Source: Xanthomarina sp035306605 | Lineage (GTDB): Bacteria > Bacteroidota > Bacteroidia > Flavobacteriales > Flavobacteriaceae | Assembly (NCBI GenBank): GCA_035306605.1 | Contig: DATGNR010000047.1 | Reading direction: 5' to 3' (one strand) | DNA: 64,000 nucleotides | Shown here: one piece after another, positions 47,105 through 54,857 of the stretch | How the letters are laid out: every line of letters begins with the position of its first letter | Position numbering within the stretch: the stretch's first letter is position 1 | Notes under the pieces: generated by a model | What the model saw: only the letters and a program-made list of their open reading frames with translations | The model's database searches: none | What the model was told of the DNA's origin: nothing | Position numbers and translations under genes: made by a program

Positions 47105-47198
47105 CCCACCCTGAAATATATTAATATTTTAGGATGGGAAAAAATTGCTATGAAAAAGAAAAAACCACTATATTAAATAGTGATGTTTCAAATATAGT
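47105..47198 (-). other. Two further hairpins downstream of dnaJ
   Basis: Within the 297-base gap between the ABC ATPase start and the dnaJ stop lie an imperfect stem at 47105-47138 (CCCACCCTGAAATAT with ATATTTTAGGATGGG) and a stem at 47165-47198 (CACTATAT with ATATAGTG). With the terminator at 47250-47274 they make three successive hairpins. No gene is seen here. Confidence 0.5.
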
Positions 47199-47249
47199 GT
47201 TTTTTAATAAGTAAACGAAAATTTAGAATAAATATGTTCCTAAAAACTA

Positions 47250-47274
47250 AAAACCCGTGGTTTAGACGGGTTTT
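47250..47274 (-). terminator. Terminator after dnaJ
   Basis: AAAACCCGT and ACGGGTTTT pair perfectly around a seven-base loop; the minus strand continues with TTTTTAGTTTTT. It lies 18 bases after the dnaJ stop. Confidence 0.7.
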
Positions 47275-47291
47275 ACAAAGCTTTTTTATTA

Positions 47292-48419
47292 TTATGTGAA
47301 CATATCTTTTACTTTTTCAAAGAAAGATTTGTCGGAACTTTCCGGCTTTGGCATAAAGTGTTCATCGTCTTTCATTGATTCAAAAAAGTCTTTTTGTTGT
47401 TTGCTTAAGGTTTTTGGAGTCCATACATTAACATGAACTAATAAGTCTCCTTTTCCATATCCATTAATGCTAGGTATACCTTTTCCTCTTAAACGCAATA
47501 TTTTTCCAGATTGTACTCCTGGTTCAATTTTAATACGAACTTTTCCTGTTACGGTATCTATTTCTTTAGAAGTTCCTAAAACTGCATCAGGGAAACTCAC
47601 GTATAAATCGTAGTGTAAATTATCTCCTTCACGTTGCAAAGTAGTGTGTTTCTCCTCTTCAATCGCCACTAACAAATCTCCTGAAATGCCGTTTCCTGGA
47701 GCTTCATTTCCTTTTCCTGATACTTTCAACTGCATTCCATCTACAACTCCAGCTGGAATTTTAATAGAAACAGTTTCTTCTTTAACAATTAAACCGTGTG
47801 CATCTGCGCCTTCTGGTTTTTTATCTATAGTTTGTCCAGCGCCACCACAAGTTGTACAAGTGGTTGCTGTTTGCATACGCCCCAAAATAGTGTTTGTAAT
47901 ACGCGTTACCTGACCTGATCCATTACACATACCACAAGTTTGGTAAGTAGTCCCTTCTGCTTGAACTTTACGTCTTACTTTAACCTTTTTCTCAACTCCA
48001 TTAGCAATTTCTTCAAGGGTTAATTTAACACGAATACGTAAATTACTACCTTTTACACGACGTTGCTGACCGCCAAAGCCTCCTCCAAAGCCAGAGAATC
48101 CGCCTCCGCCTCCAAAGGCTCCGCCAAAAATGTCACCAAACTGACTGAATATGTCATCCATATTCATGCCTCCGCCACCAAAACCACCATTTCCATCAAA
48201 AGCTTGATGTCCAAACTGATCGTAACGTGCTTTTTTGTCCGGGTTACTTAATACTTCGTATGCTTCTGCTGCCTCTTTAAACTTTGTTTCAGCGTCTTTG
48301 TCATCCGGATTTTTATCTGGATGATATTTTAATGCCTTTTTTCTATATGCCTTTTTAATTTCGGCAGCAGTGGCATTTTTATCAATTTTTAATACTTCGT
48401 AATAATCTCTTTTAGCCAT
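47292..48419 (-). CDS. dnaJ: Chaperone protein DnaJ
   Basis: A 375-residue Hsp40. The J domain (1-70) has the HPD motif in ALKYHPDKNPDDKD. A glycine/phenylalanine-rich linker follows (about 74-115), then the substrate-binding region with a reduced zinc finger, the C-terminal beta domains (SIKIPAGVVDGMQLKVSGKG) and a short tail. Canonical DnaJ has four CxxCxGxG motifs. Only the second and third are present (CGMCNGSG and CTTCGGAG); positions one and four read VQAEGTT and EGADAHG. Zinc centre I is therefore lost and centre II kept, which I believe is common in this lineage. DnaJ stimulates DnaK ATPase. It follows grpE by four bases. Confidence 0.95.
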   Translation of the reverse strand: MAKRDYYEVLKIDKNATAAEIKKAYRKKALKYHPDKNPDDKDAETKFKEAAEAYEVLSNPDKKARYDQFGHQAFDGNGGFGGGGMNMDDIFSQFGDIFGGAFGGGGGFSGFGGGFGGQQRRVKGSNLRIRVKLTLEEIANGVEKKVKVRRKVQAEGTTYQTCGMCNGSGQVTRITNTILGRMQTATTCTTCGGAGQTIDKKPEGADAHGLIVKEETVSIKIPAGVVDGMQLKVSGKGNEAPGNGISGDLLVAIEEEKHTTLQREGDNLHYDLYVSFPDAVLGTSKEIDTVTGKVRIKIEPGVQSGKILRLRGKGIPSINGYGKGDLLVHVNVWTPKTLSKQQKDFFESMKDDEHFMPKPESSDKSFFEKVKDMFT

Positions 48420-48423
48420 TTTC

Positions 48424-48948
48424 TTATTGTCCTATTACTACTTTTGGAAATCTAATTGTTTTATCGCCAAGCTTATATCCCTTTTCAACCACATCAACAA
48501 TTTTTCCTTTTAAATCGTCTGAAGGCGCTGGTATTTGAGTGATAGCTTCATGATCATCCGCATTAAACGTATCACCTGTAGCTAAAGTAATCTCTTCTAA
48601 CCCTTTAGATTTTAGAGTGTTTTTTAATTTATTACTAATTAACTCTACACCTTTCAATAAGTCTTTTTCTTTAGTTTTAGAAATTTCAATATACGCTCTG
48701 TCAAAATCGTCTAAAATTGGCAACAAGGCCAACATCACCTCTTCACTAGCCGTTTTAAAAAGTTCTATACGCTCTTTAGAGGTTCTTCTTTTATAGTTTT
48801 CAAACTCAGCAAACAGACGTAAAAACTTGTCTTTTTCTTGTTTAAGCTCTTCTTCAAGGATTTCTTCCTTGCTTTGCTCTACCTGATCAATAACCTGACC
48901 TTCAACTTGTTCAGAATTTATATCTGAATTCTCATCTTTCTTACTCAT
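48424..48948 (-). CDS. grpE: Nucleotide exchange factor GrpE
   Basis: A 174-residue protein. A charged N-terminal tail (MSKKDENSDINSEQ) precedes a long coiled-coil helix (about 35-85; KDKFLRLFAEFENYKRRTSK) and the beta wing with HEAITQIPAPSDDLKGKIVD and GYKLGDKTIRFPKVVIG. It removes ADP from DnaK. ATG 48948 was chosen because the upstream ATG at 49005 lies before the promoter box at 48991-48998. It forms an operon with dnaJ. dnaK is not in the window. Confidence 0.95.
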   Translation of the reverse strand: MSKKDENSDINSEQVEGQVIDQVEQSKEEILEEELKQEKDKFLRLFAEFENYKRRTSKERIELFKTASEEVMLALLPILDDFDRAYIEISKTKEKDLLKGVELISNKLKNTLKSKGLEEITLATGDTFNADDHEAITQIPAPSDDLKGKIVDVVEKGYKLGDKTIRFPKVVIGQ

Positions 48949-48990
48949 AGTCGTATCACATAAATTATTTTTAATACTTCTTTTTAATGG

Positions 48991-48998
48991 CAAAAGTA
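48991..48998 (-). promoter_or_regulatory. Promoter box for grpE-dnaJ
   Basis: Minus-strand TACTTTTG, an exact TAnnTTTG match, 42 bases before ATG 48948. The form is that of the housekeeping sigma factor; no CIRCE-type repeat was seen. Confidence 0.55.
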
Positions 48999-49077
48999 CT
49001 GCCATTCTTGTAAAAATGTCAAAATGTCATTAAAAAATTTTAATGTTTTATTTAGAAATTATTTAGGGATAATTAAC

Positions 49078-49085
49078 TACTTTTG
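49078..49085 (+). promoter_or_regulatory. Promoter box for the YceI gene
   Basis: TACTTTTG, an exact TAnnTTTG match, 28 bases before ATG 49114. It lies downstream of the alternative ATG 49024 and excludes it. Confidence 0.6.
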
Positions 49086-49113
49086 CAAATTAAAACTTAA
49101 AATTTATTTAATT

Positions 49114-49770
49114 ATGAAAACAAGATTATTTACAATCTTAACAGTTGCAGCAATGACATTAGCATTAACAAGCTGCAAAGATAAAGCTAAAGAAGTAGCA
49201 ACTAACGAAGCCCAAGTTGCAGCAGAAGCAACAGAAGTTTCTGCAAAATACAAAGTAGACTCTGAAGCATCAACAATTACTTGGACTGGTCATAAACCAA
49301 CAGGCTCTCACCACGGAACAATTAGTATTGAAACTGGAGTTTTTACTGTTAACAACAATGTTATTGAAAGCGGAACATTTTTAATTGACATGAATTCTAT
49401 TGATGTAAAAGATATTCCTGCTGACAATGAAGATAACGCAAGATTAGCAGGTCACTTAAAAAGTGCTGACTTTTTTGATGTAGAGAAATTTCCATCAGCT
49501 GCTTTTGAAGTAACTAAATTAGAAACTGTAGAAGGAAAATCTATGCTATCTGGAAACTTAAAAATGAAAGATGTTTCTAACAATGTTACTATTCCTGTAA
49601 ATATTGATTATAATGACGATTCTGTTACTATTACTAGTGACACATTTACTATTGATCGTTCTAAATGGAATGTACAATATGGTTCAAAATCATTTTTCGA
49701 CAACTTAGGTGATAAGTTTATCAATGATGAAATTGAATTAAAAATAGATATTAAAGCTGTTAAAGCTTAA
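49114..49770 (+). CDS. YceI family lipoprotein
   Basis: A 218-residue protein with signal peptide and lipobox (MKTRLFTILTVAAMTLALTS then Cys21). The YceI domain (about 45-218) starts AKYKVDSEASTITWTGHKPT, contains GTFLIDMNSIDVKDI, HLKSADFFDVEKFPSAAFEV and ends FINDEIELKIDIKA. The fold is a lipocalin-like barrel that binds isoprenoid or fatty-acid chains. The ligand and role in this organism are unknown. It is a single-gene unit bounded by its own promoter box and a strong terminator. Confidence 0.92.
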   Translation: MKTRLFTILTVAAMTLALTSCKDKAKEVATNEAQVAAEATEVSAKYKVDSEASTITWTGHKPTGSHHGTISIETGVFTVNNNVIESGTFLIDMNSIDVKDIPADNEDNARLAGHLKSADFFDVEKFPSAAFEVTKLETVEGKSMLSGNLKMKDVSNNVTIPVNIDYNDDSVTITSDTFTIDRSKWNVQYGSKSFFDNLGDKFINDEIELKIDIKAVKA

Positions 49771-49788
49771 TACCTTTTTAACTTAAAA

Positions 49789-49814
49789 AAAAGCCGTTAC
49801 AATTGTAGCGGCTT
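49789..49814. terminator. Bidirectional terminator between YceI and epimerase genes
   Basis: AAGCCGTTAC pairs with GTAGCGGCTT (one G-T) around AATT, with an A-run before and TTTTTTTTT after. Confidence 0.85.
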
Positions 49815-49819
49815 TTTTT

Positions 49820-50722
49820 TTACAACAAATCTTCTAATGCAGGTTTAAGATTTACATAACGAAAATTGAAACCTGAATCAATTATCTTTTTGGAACACAC
49901 ACGCTGACTTTCAAAAAGTAACACATGCATCTCACCTAAAACTAATTTCATAACTATTTTCGGGATATTCGGCAACCATAAAGGCTTGTTTATAGTTCTT
50001 GCAATAGCTTTTGTCAACTCCTTATTTGTTACTGGGTTTGGAGCTACAGCATTAAAAACCCCATCTAATTCATGTTCTAAGACATGCACAAATATTTTAG
50101 CTAAATCCTTTATATGAATCCAAGATTGCCATTGTAGTCCGGTTCCAAAAGCTGCTCCAACTCCAAACTTAATAGGTTTTACCATTTCCGGCAATGCCCC
50201 TTGGTTAGAGTCTAACACCAAACCAATTCTAATTTTTGTAACTAAAATCCCTAAGTCTAAAAACTCGTCGGCCGCCTTTTCCCAACTATGGACAACTTCA
50301 CCTAAAAACCCCGAAGACTTGTCCAATGAACCCTCTTCATAATAGTTAATAATAGAGTCTGAATAAATCCCCACAGCACTTGCTGAAACTAATTGCTTTA
50401 TATTTATATTTTCTTTTTTAATAGTAGACCTTAACAATTGTAAGGACTGCAACCTACTATTTAATATATTCTGCTTATAACTTTGTGTCCATCTTTTAGA
50501 GATTGGTGCTCCAGCTAAATTGATTATAGCATCGACACCTTCAAAACATGCCTTGTCTATTTCTTGCTTGGCAGGATTCCAATAAAAACCTTTGTAGTTT
50601 TCTGTAGTTTGTATTTTTTCCTTTGAAGTGGTTAAATAGTGTACAGAAATAGATTGTTTTTTACATTGAGCTACAATTGCATCTCCTACCAACCCCGTGG
50701 CCCCAGTAATTAAAACCTTCAT
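49820..50722 (-). CDS. TIGR01777 family NAD-dependent epimerase-like protein
   Basis: A 300-residue extended SDR. It begins MKVLITGATGLVGDAIVAQ with the glycine motif, has GFYWNPAKQEID, AIINLAGAPISKRW, LVSASAVGIY and a C-terminal domain with FNAVAPNPVTNKELTKA and PLWLPNIPK, ending in the family's extra C-terminal domain (DUF1731-like). E. coli YfcH is in this family. The substrate is unknown; older labels as a cell-division inhibitor are not supported by anything here. It shares a terminator with YceI and is transcribed alone. Confidence 0.9.
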   Translation of the reverse strand: MKVLITGATGLVGDAIVAQCKKQSISVHYLTTSKEKIQTTENYKGFYWNPAKQEIDKACFEGVDAIINLAGAPISKRWTQSYKQNILNSRLQSLQLLRSTIKKENINIKQLVSASAVGIYSDSIINYYEEGSLDKSSGFLGEVVHSWEKAADEFLDLGILVTKIRIGLVLDSNQGALPEMVKPIKFGVGAAFGTGLQWQSWIHIKDLAKIFVHVLEHELDGVFNAVAPNPVTNKELTKAIARTINKPLWLPNIPKIVMKLVLGEMHVLLFESQRVCSKKIIDSGFNFRYVNLKPALEDLL

Positions 50723-50901
50723 ATTTATTTTTTATATAAATATACAGCTTACAATTGCCTCTAACAGCTACTTTAGATAAGGTTTAACAGATTTAACGAA
50801 AGTTTATGGATTTGACAATGAATAACCAAAGTCCTTTTTGAAGAATTTGAATAGCGAACAAGTTATCAAACGACAATCTTTCTGAGATTATAAAATACTT
50901 G

Positions 50902-51588
50902 TTAGCCTTTAGGCTTGCTTGCGCGAAGCATTTCACGTTTTCCAGGAGGACCAGGAAGTTTTTCTACCAAAAAACCTACTGCTTGCATAGCACGACGCAC
51001 ACTTCCTTTAGCCGAATAAGTAACCAAAATACCTTCTTCTTTTAAGGAATTGAACATAATCTGAAATATAGATTCCGTCCATAATTCGGGTTGGACACGT
51101 GCACCAAAAGCATCAAAATAAATAAGATTGTATTTGTCTTTATCTTCAATCTTATGGAAATGCTTTTGTTGTTTCTCTAAAGTAAAATAGGATGTTATTT
51201 CAACTGGTTTTTCCCAAGTAACTAAGTGAATTTTTTCATATAACAAATTAATCTCATTGTCTTGAAACAAACTATTATAATTAAGAGCAAGTACTTCGTC
51301 CTGTGAAATAGGAAAAGCCTCTACACCAACATAATTTATTAAACATTGAGTTTTTTTAGCCTCAACCAAGGTAGTCATGGTATTTAAACCGGAGCCAAAA
51401 CCAATCTCTAAAATAGAAATGGGTCCATGGTTATTAGACCTATTTTGAATCAGGTATTGTAAGCCTTGTTTTATAAAAACATATTGAGATTCTTGTAATG
51501 CACCGTGAATAGAATGATACTGCTCGTCTATTCCTACAAGTTGGATTGTTTTTGAACCATCAGCTGTGGTAATAATTTTACGTTCCAA
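50902..51588 (-). CDS. mnmD: tRNA 5-methylaminomethyl-2-thiouridine methyltransferase (MnmD)
   Basis: A 228-residue stand-alone version of the MnmC methyltransferase domain. It starts MERKIITTADGSKTIQL, has SIHGALQESQYVFIKQG, the SAM motif ILEIGFGSGLNTM (about 58), NYVGVEAFPIS, YFDAFGARVQPELWTE and VTYSAKGSVRRAM, and ends PPGKREMLRAS, all typical of the family. It methylates the nm5s2U34 intermediate in tRNA wobble modification. The start is TTG 51588; no ATG fits the conserved N-terminus. It lies three bases after the cytochrome gene and is probably co-transcribed with it. Confidence 0.92.
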   Translation of the reverse strand: MERKIITTADGSKTIQLVGIDEQYHSIHGALQESQYVFIKQGLQYLIQNRSNNHGPISILEIGFGSGLNTMTTLVEAKKTQCLINYVGVEAFPISQDEVLALNYNSLFQDNEINLLYEKIHLVTWEKPVEITSYFTLEKQQKHFHKIEDKDKYNLIYFDAFGARVQPELWTESIFQIMFNSLKEEGILVTYSAKGSVRRAMQAVGFLVEKLPGPPGKREMLRASKPKG

Positions 51589-51591
51589 AAT

Positions 51592-52029
51592 TTATTTAAT
51601 TAATAATTTCCGGATCCTTGGAATAGGTCCTGTACATTCCGTTTGGTGACAAGAAATACAAAGATTTACTGCATAATTAAACCGTTCCTCAACGGGAAGT
51701 TCTGACTCAGTATTGAAGATTTCTTTTTCAGTTTGAATAAATAGTTTTGAGAAACTTTGAAAGGTTTCGTTTCTACTTTTGAAATCTGATAATTCTGCTG
51801 TATGAATTTTTAGGAAATCTAATGGAAATTGGGTTGGCACTTTTCCACTAAGTATGTCTTGCTTTAGTTTTAAATTCTGAGCATACATTTCATTCATAAG
51901 ATTAGCCATTTCGGAAGGTTGGTACATATCGTAAACCACCTCTTCTTTAACTGAATTTGAAGACTCCTCTGTATGCTTACAACTCGATAAAAAAAATAAA
52001 AAACAAATAGCGAAATTAATGACCTTCAT
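51592..52029 (-). CDS. c-type cytochrome lipoprotein, class II-like layout
   Basis: A 145-residue protein. The signal sequence ends in a lipobox (FLFFLSSCKHT; lipid on Cys17). The only heme site is NLCISCHQ at residues 124-128, 17 residues from the C-terminus; a second cysteine follows (TECTGP). The rest is helical (EMANLMNEMYAQNLKLKQDI, LSDFKSRNETFQSFSKLFIQ). A CxxCH near the C-terminus of a helical domain fits the four-helix cytochrome c'/class II type rather than class I. It abuts the DUF4920 gene with no spacer. The redox partner is unknown. Confidence 0.8.
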   Translation of the reverse strand: MKVINFAICFLFFLSSCKHTEESSNSVKEEVVYDMYQPSEMANLMNEMYAQNLKLKQDILSGKVPTQFPLDFLKIHTAELSDFKSRNETFQSFSKLFIQTEKEIFNTESELPVEERFNYAVNLCISCHQTECTGPIPRIRKLLIK

Positions 52030-52536
52030 CTATTCTTCTATTAAAAGAACACCATTAGCCTCAAAGGAATAAGTGCGTTTTGGTTCTGTAATAGCAGCAA
52101 TTTCTTCTAGAGATTTTCCAGCATCTTCAGCATAATGACGAAGTTCTTCAACAGACATTTCGTTTACAAAGGCTTTCCCATTAATAATTACTTCTTTACC
52201 TGCTATGTTTTTAGGCATAAAAAAGCCGTAATCTTTAAACTTTACCATTACCTGTTCATCATTTCCTAAATCCATTTTCATCCAACAACCTTTGGACTGA
52301 CAAACCTGATCTACTTTCCCTATTAATTTAGTTGAAACACTATCTCCAACTTTCATGGTTTTATAGTTTTCTACCATAGAAGCAAGCTCGACAGCTTGAT
52401 CGGCTACTATTTCCTCTCCAAATGAAACATAAGTTAATTCATTTTTTCCTTCAGACACTTCTAGATTTTCACTAGGATTATTTTTACAAGAAAATACTAA
52501 TAATGAGGAAATAACAAGGATAAAAATATGCTTCAT
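52030..52536 (-). CDS. DUF4920 lipoprotein
   Basis: A 168-residue protein with a lipobox (ISSLLVFSCKNN; Cys17). The DUF4920 domain shows SFGEEIVADQAVELASM, KLIGKVDQVCQSKGCWMKMD with a CxxxxC pair, FKDYGFFMPKNIAGKEVIIN and EELRHYAEDAGKS. The cysteine pair could bind metal or form a disulphide, but the family has no proven function. It is the first gene of a unit with the cytochrome and mnmD. A promoter box is at 52567-52574. Confidence 0.88.
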   Translation of the reverse strand: MKHIFILVISSLLVFSCKNNPSENLEVSEGKNELTYVSFGEEIVADQAVELASMVENYKTMKVGDSVSTKLIGKVDQVCQSKGCWMKMDLGNDEQVMVKFKDYGFFMPKNIAGKEVIINGKAFVNEMSVEELRHYAEDAGKSLEEIAAITEPKRTYSFEANGVLLIEE

Positions 52537-52566
52537 GATAAATGTAAATTAAATTATGACTATCTA

Positions 52567-52574
52567 CAAAGGTA
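52567..52574 (-). promoter_or_regulatory. Promoter box for the DUF4920-cytochrome-mnmD unit
   Basis: Minus-strand TACCTTTG, an exact TAnnTTTG match, 30 bases before ATG 52536. Confidence 0.55.
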
Positions 52575-52647
52575 CGGTATTTTTAAAAAAAGTTTTGGTT
52601 TTTTATCACACTTAAATTAATTAAATTCGCGGTTCTAATAAAACGTC

Positions 52648-53718
52648 ATGACATATATTACTAGCACCCCTTTAAAGATTGTAAAATCGGAAACCTCAAA
52701 GATTAAAAGTGTTGATTTTGAAAATTTAGCTTTTGGAAGAATTTTTACTGACCACATGTTTGTTTGTGATTATGTAGATGGCGCTTGGCAAGAGCCACAA
52801 ATCATACCTTATCAAGCTATGAGTTTTGAGCCTTCTTCAAGAGTTTTTCACTATGGACAAGCTGTGTTTGAAGGTATGAAAGCATACAAAGATGAAGCGG
52901 GAAAGATTTGGTTATTTAGACCAGAAGAAAATCACAAACGTATTAATAAATCTGCGGCTAGATTGGCTATGCCTGCATTTCCTGAAGAATATTTCTTTAA
53001 CGGTTTAGAAACTTTATTGAAAATGGATTCAGAATGGATTAAACCTGGTGTAGGAAATTCATTGTATTTAAGACCATTTGTCATTGCCACTGAACCTGCA
53101 ATTTCGGCATCGCCAGCCAATACTTATAGGTTTATGATTATTTGTTCCCCAGCAAAAGCTTACTATTCTGGAAAAGTACGAGTTCTATTTGCAGAAAAGT
53201 ATAGTCGTTCAGCCGATGGAGGTGTTGGTTTTGCTAAAGCAGCAGGAAATTATGCTGCTCAGTTTTATCCTACTTCTCTAGCTCAAGAAAAAGGGTATCA
53301 ACAAATAATTTGGACCGACGCAAGTACACATGGCTTTTTAGAAGAAGCTGGTACTATGAACATCTTTTTTAGAGTAAATGATAAATTAATTACAGCGCCA
53401 ACAAGCGATAGAATTTTAGATGGTATTACTCGTAGAAGCATCCTTCAATTAGCAGAGGATAATGGTGTTGAAGTTGAAGTAAGACGTGTTCCTGTAGAAG
53501 AAATTAAAGAAGCTGCCAGAAATGGAAGTTTAAAAGAAATTTTTGGGGCTGGAACTGCAGCTGTTGTGAGTCCTATTTCTGCTTTCGAACATGGAAATGA
53601 AGTGTTTGAAATCCCTGATAACGATAACCCTTATGCTAGTTTGTTTAAAAAGCAACTACAAGAAATTCAACATAATATATCGAACGACAAACACGGTTGG
53701 AGACGAGAGGTTAAATAG
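52648..53718 (+). CDS. ilvE: Branched-chain amino acid aminotransferase
   Basis: A 356-residue class IV aminotransferase of the BCAT type. It has FHYGQAVFEGMKAYKDEAGK, LFRPEENHKRINKSAARLAM, YLRPFVIATEPAISASPAN, and the PLP lysine in GFAKAAGNYAAQF (about residue 195). Further motifs are DASTHGFLEEAGTMNIFF, SDRILDGITRRSI and EIFGAGTAAVVSPI. It catalyses the last step of leucine, isoleucine and valine synthesis, with glutamate as donor. A near-consensus box TAAATTCG lies at 52622-52629. A hairpin terminator follows. Confidence 0.95.
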   Translation: MTYITSTPLKIVKSETSKIKSVDFENLAFGRIFTDHMFVCDYVDGAWQEPQIIPYQAMSFEPSSRVFHYGQAVFEGMKAYKDEAGKIWLFRPEENHKRINKSAARLAMPAFPEEYFFNGLETLLKMDSEWIKPGVGNSLYLRPFVIATEPAISASPANTYRFMIICSPAKAYYSGKVRVLFAEKYSRSADGGVGFAKAAGNYAAQFYPTSLAQEKGYQQIIWTDASTHGFLEEAGTMNIFFRVNDKLITAPTSDRILDGITRRSILQLAEDNGVEVEVRRVPVEEIKEAARNGSLKEIFGAGTAAVVSPISAFEHGNEVFEIPDNDNPYASLFKKQLQEIQHNISNDKHGWRREVK

Positions 53719-53734
53719 TTCTATGTAATAAAAA

Positions 53735-53771
53735 AATTATAAGTAGAATTTTATCGATTCTACTTATAATT
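53735..53771. terminator. Terminator between ilvE and the MazG-like gene
   Basis: AATTATAAGTAGAAT and ATTCTACTTATAATT form a perfect 15-base stem around a seven-base loop, with A-run before and TTTT after; it can serve both convergent genes. Confidence 0.8.
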
Positions 53772-53805
53772 TTCTATATTCTAAATATTATCCACAAATA
53801 ATACT

Positions 53806-54192
53806 TTACTTATCAAGTATAGCTGCAATGTTGGGTTGAAAATACCCAGGGCCTTTTAGCACTTTTCCATCCTCTCGATAAATTGGTTCTCCGTTTTCAC
53901 CAAGCTTACTCATATTACTTCGTTGGATTTCTTCAAAAACTTCATCTATTTTATGTTGCATTCCATGCTCTATAATGGTACCACATAAAATATAGAGCAT
54001 ATCGCCCAAGGCATCTGCAACTTCAACCAAATCGTTGTTATTAGCTGCTTCTAAATATTCTTCGTTTTCTTCTCGCATTAATTTATAACGTAACAAGTTT
54101 TTTTCATCCCCTAAATGTGCTTTAGGAGTTTCTCTATATCCAATTTTAAATGCTGTGTGAAAAGCTTTAACAGCTTCTATTTTATTTTTCAT
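53806..54192 (-). CDS. MazG-like nucleoside triphosphate pyrophosphohydrolase family protein
   Basis: A 128-residue all-alpha NTP-PPase fold. The metal-binding signature ExxE12-28ExxD is visible as REENEEYLEA (about 38-47) and EVADALGDMLYIL (about 57-69). It also has IIEHGMQHKIDEVFEEIQRS with NMSKLGENGEPI and ends KGPGYFQPNIAAIL. These enzymes hydrolyse non-canonical (d)NTPs or similar substrates to monophosphates, a house-cleaning role. The precise substrate is unknown. No operon partner is evident. Confidence 0.88.
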   Translation of the reverse strand: MKNKIEAVKAFHTAFKIGYRETPKAHLGDEKNLLRYKLMREENEEYLEAANNNDLVEVADALGDMLYILCGTIIEHGMQHKIDEVFEEIQRSNMSKLGENGEPIYREDGKVLKGPGYFQPNIAAILDK

Positions 54193-54321
54193 AGAAATTT
54201 TATTTTATACCAGAGTGTGAATGTTTGTCAACAAAAGATCCGGAATTTTTAATTGTTTTTTCATTCCCTAAAACAGAAACCATCTAGGAATGTTTTTGTA
54301 ATTTCGCATAAAATTAAGGAT

Positions 54322-54507
54322 ATGTTTTCTCAGGGACAATGGGTTTTTGGAATTTTATTTGCAATCGCATTTATTGTAGTCATTTTCTACTCTTATAGAC
54401 GTGATTTAAAACTTCATAAAAAATACTATAAAGGAAGTATTTGGGTGCTATTAGCCTTTATTTCATTTATTATATTTATTGCTTCAATTAAATGGTTTTT
54501 TAAATAA
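54322..54507 (+). CDS. Small membrane protein of unknown function
   Basis: A 61-residue protein with two membrane helices (WVFGILFAIAFIVVIFYSY and WVLLAFISFIIFIASIKWFF) joined by a positively charged loop (RRDLKLHKKYYKGS). I chose ATG 54322 over 54253: a near-consensus promoter box (TAATTTCG, 54299-54306) lies between them and the extra 23 residues look unlike a protein. I do not recognise the family. Its size and layout suit a subunit or partner of a larger membrane complex, but nothing nearby tells which. Confidence 0.7.
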   Translation: MFSQGQWVFGILFAIAFIVVIFYSYRRDLKLHKKYYKGSIWVLLAFISFIIFIASIKWFFK

Positions 54508-54857
54508 TTACTTTTTTAATTAATCTTATTAATTTAATACCCAAGTAGTACCGACATTTTTAATTTCTCTAAGTGTTGAACTGGTTTATCATTGAATAAA
54601 CTTATTGAAACACATAAAAATTCTTCAAAAACATAGATATATCAATTCCATCTAAGGCTAGTATCTATAAAAATTTCATACAGAAAACTAAACAATTATT
54701 TTAAGTGTTTTCAAAGCTTAATTAGCATTTTACTAATTTTAATTCTAGCCCATTTTAAGAGATTCTTATTTTTATCCTAAAAAATACTCAATTTGAGTAT
54801 TGTACGATAAACAGATATATTATAACTTAGAAGTCTGTTAATCAATACTATAAGGTT
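54508..54857. other. Intergenic region with a 9-base dyad
   Basis: No gene is seen. The inverted repeat AATACTCAA-T-TTGAGTATT (54783-54801) has perfect nine-base arms around one base and ends 56 bases before the ATG at 54858. It could be an operator for a dimeric regulator. No exact TAnnTTTG box was found. Confidence 0.5.

Noticed and set aside
48949..49005. Longer GrpE starting at 49005
   Set aside because: A TAnnTTTG promoter box at 48991-48998 lies inside this stretch, and the 19 extra residues are unlike GrpE.
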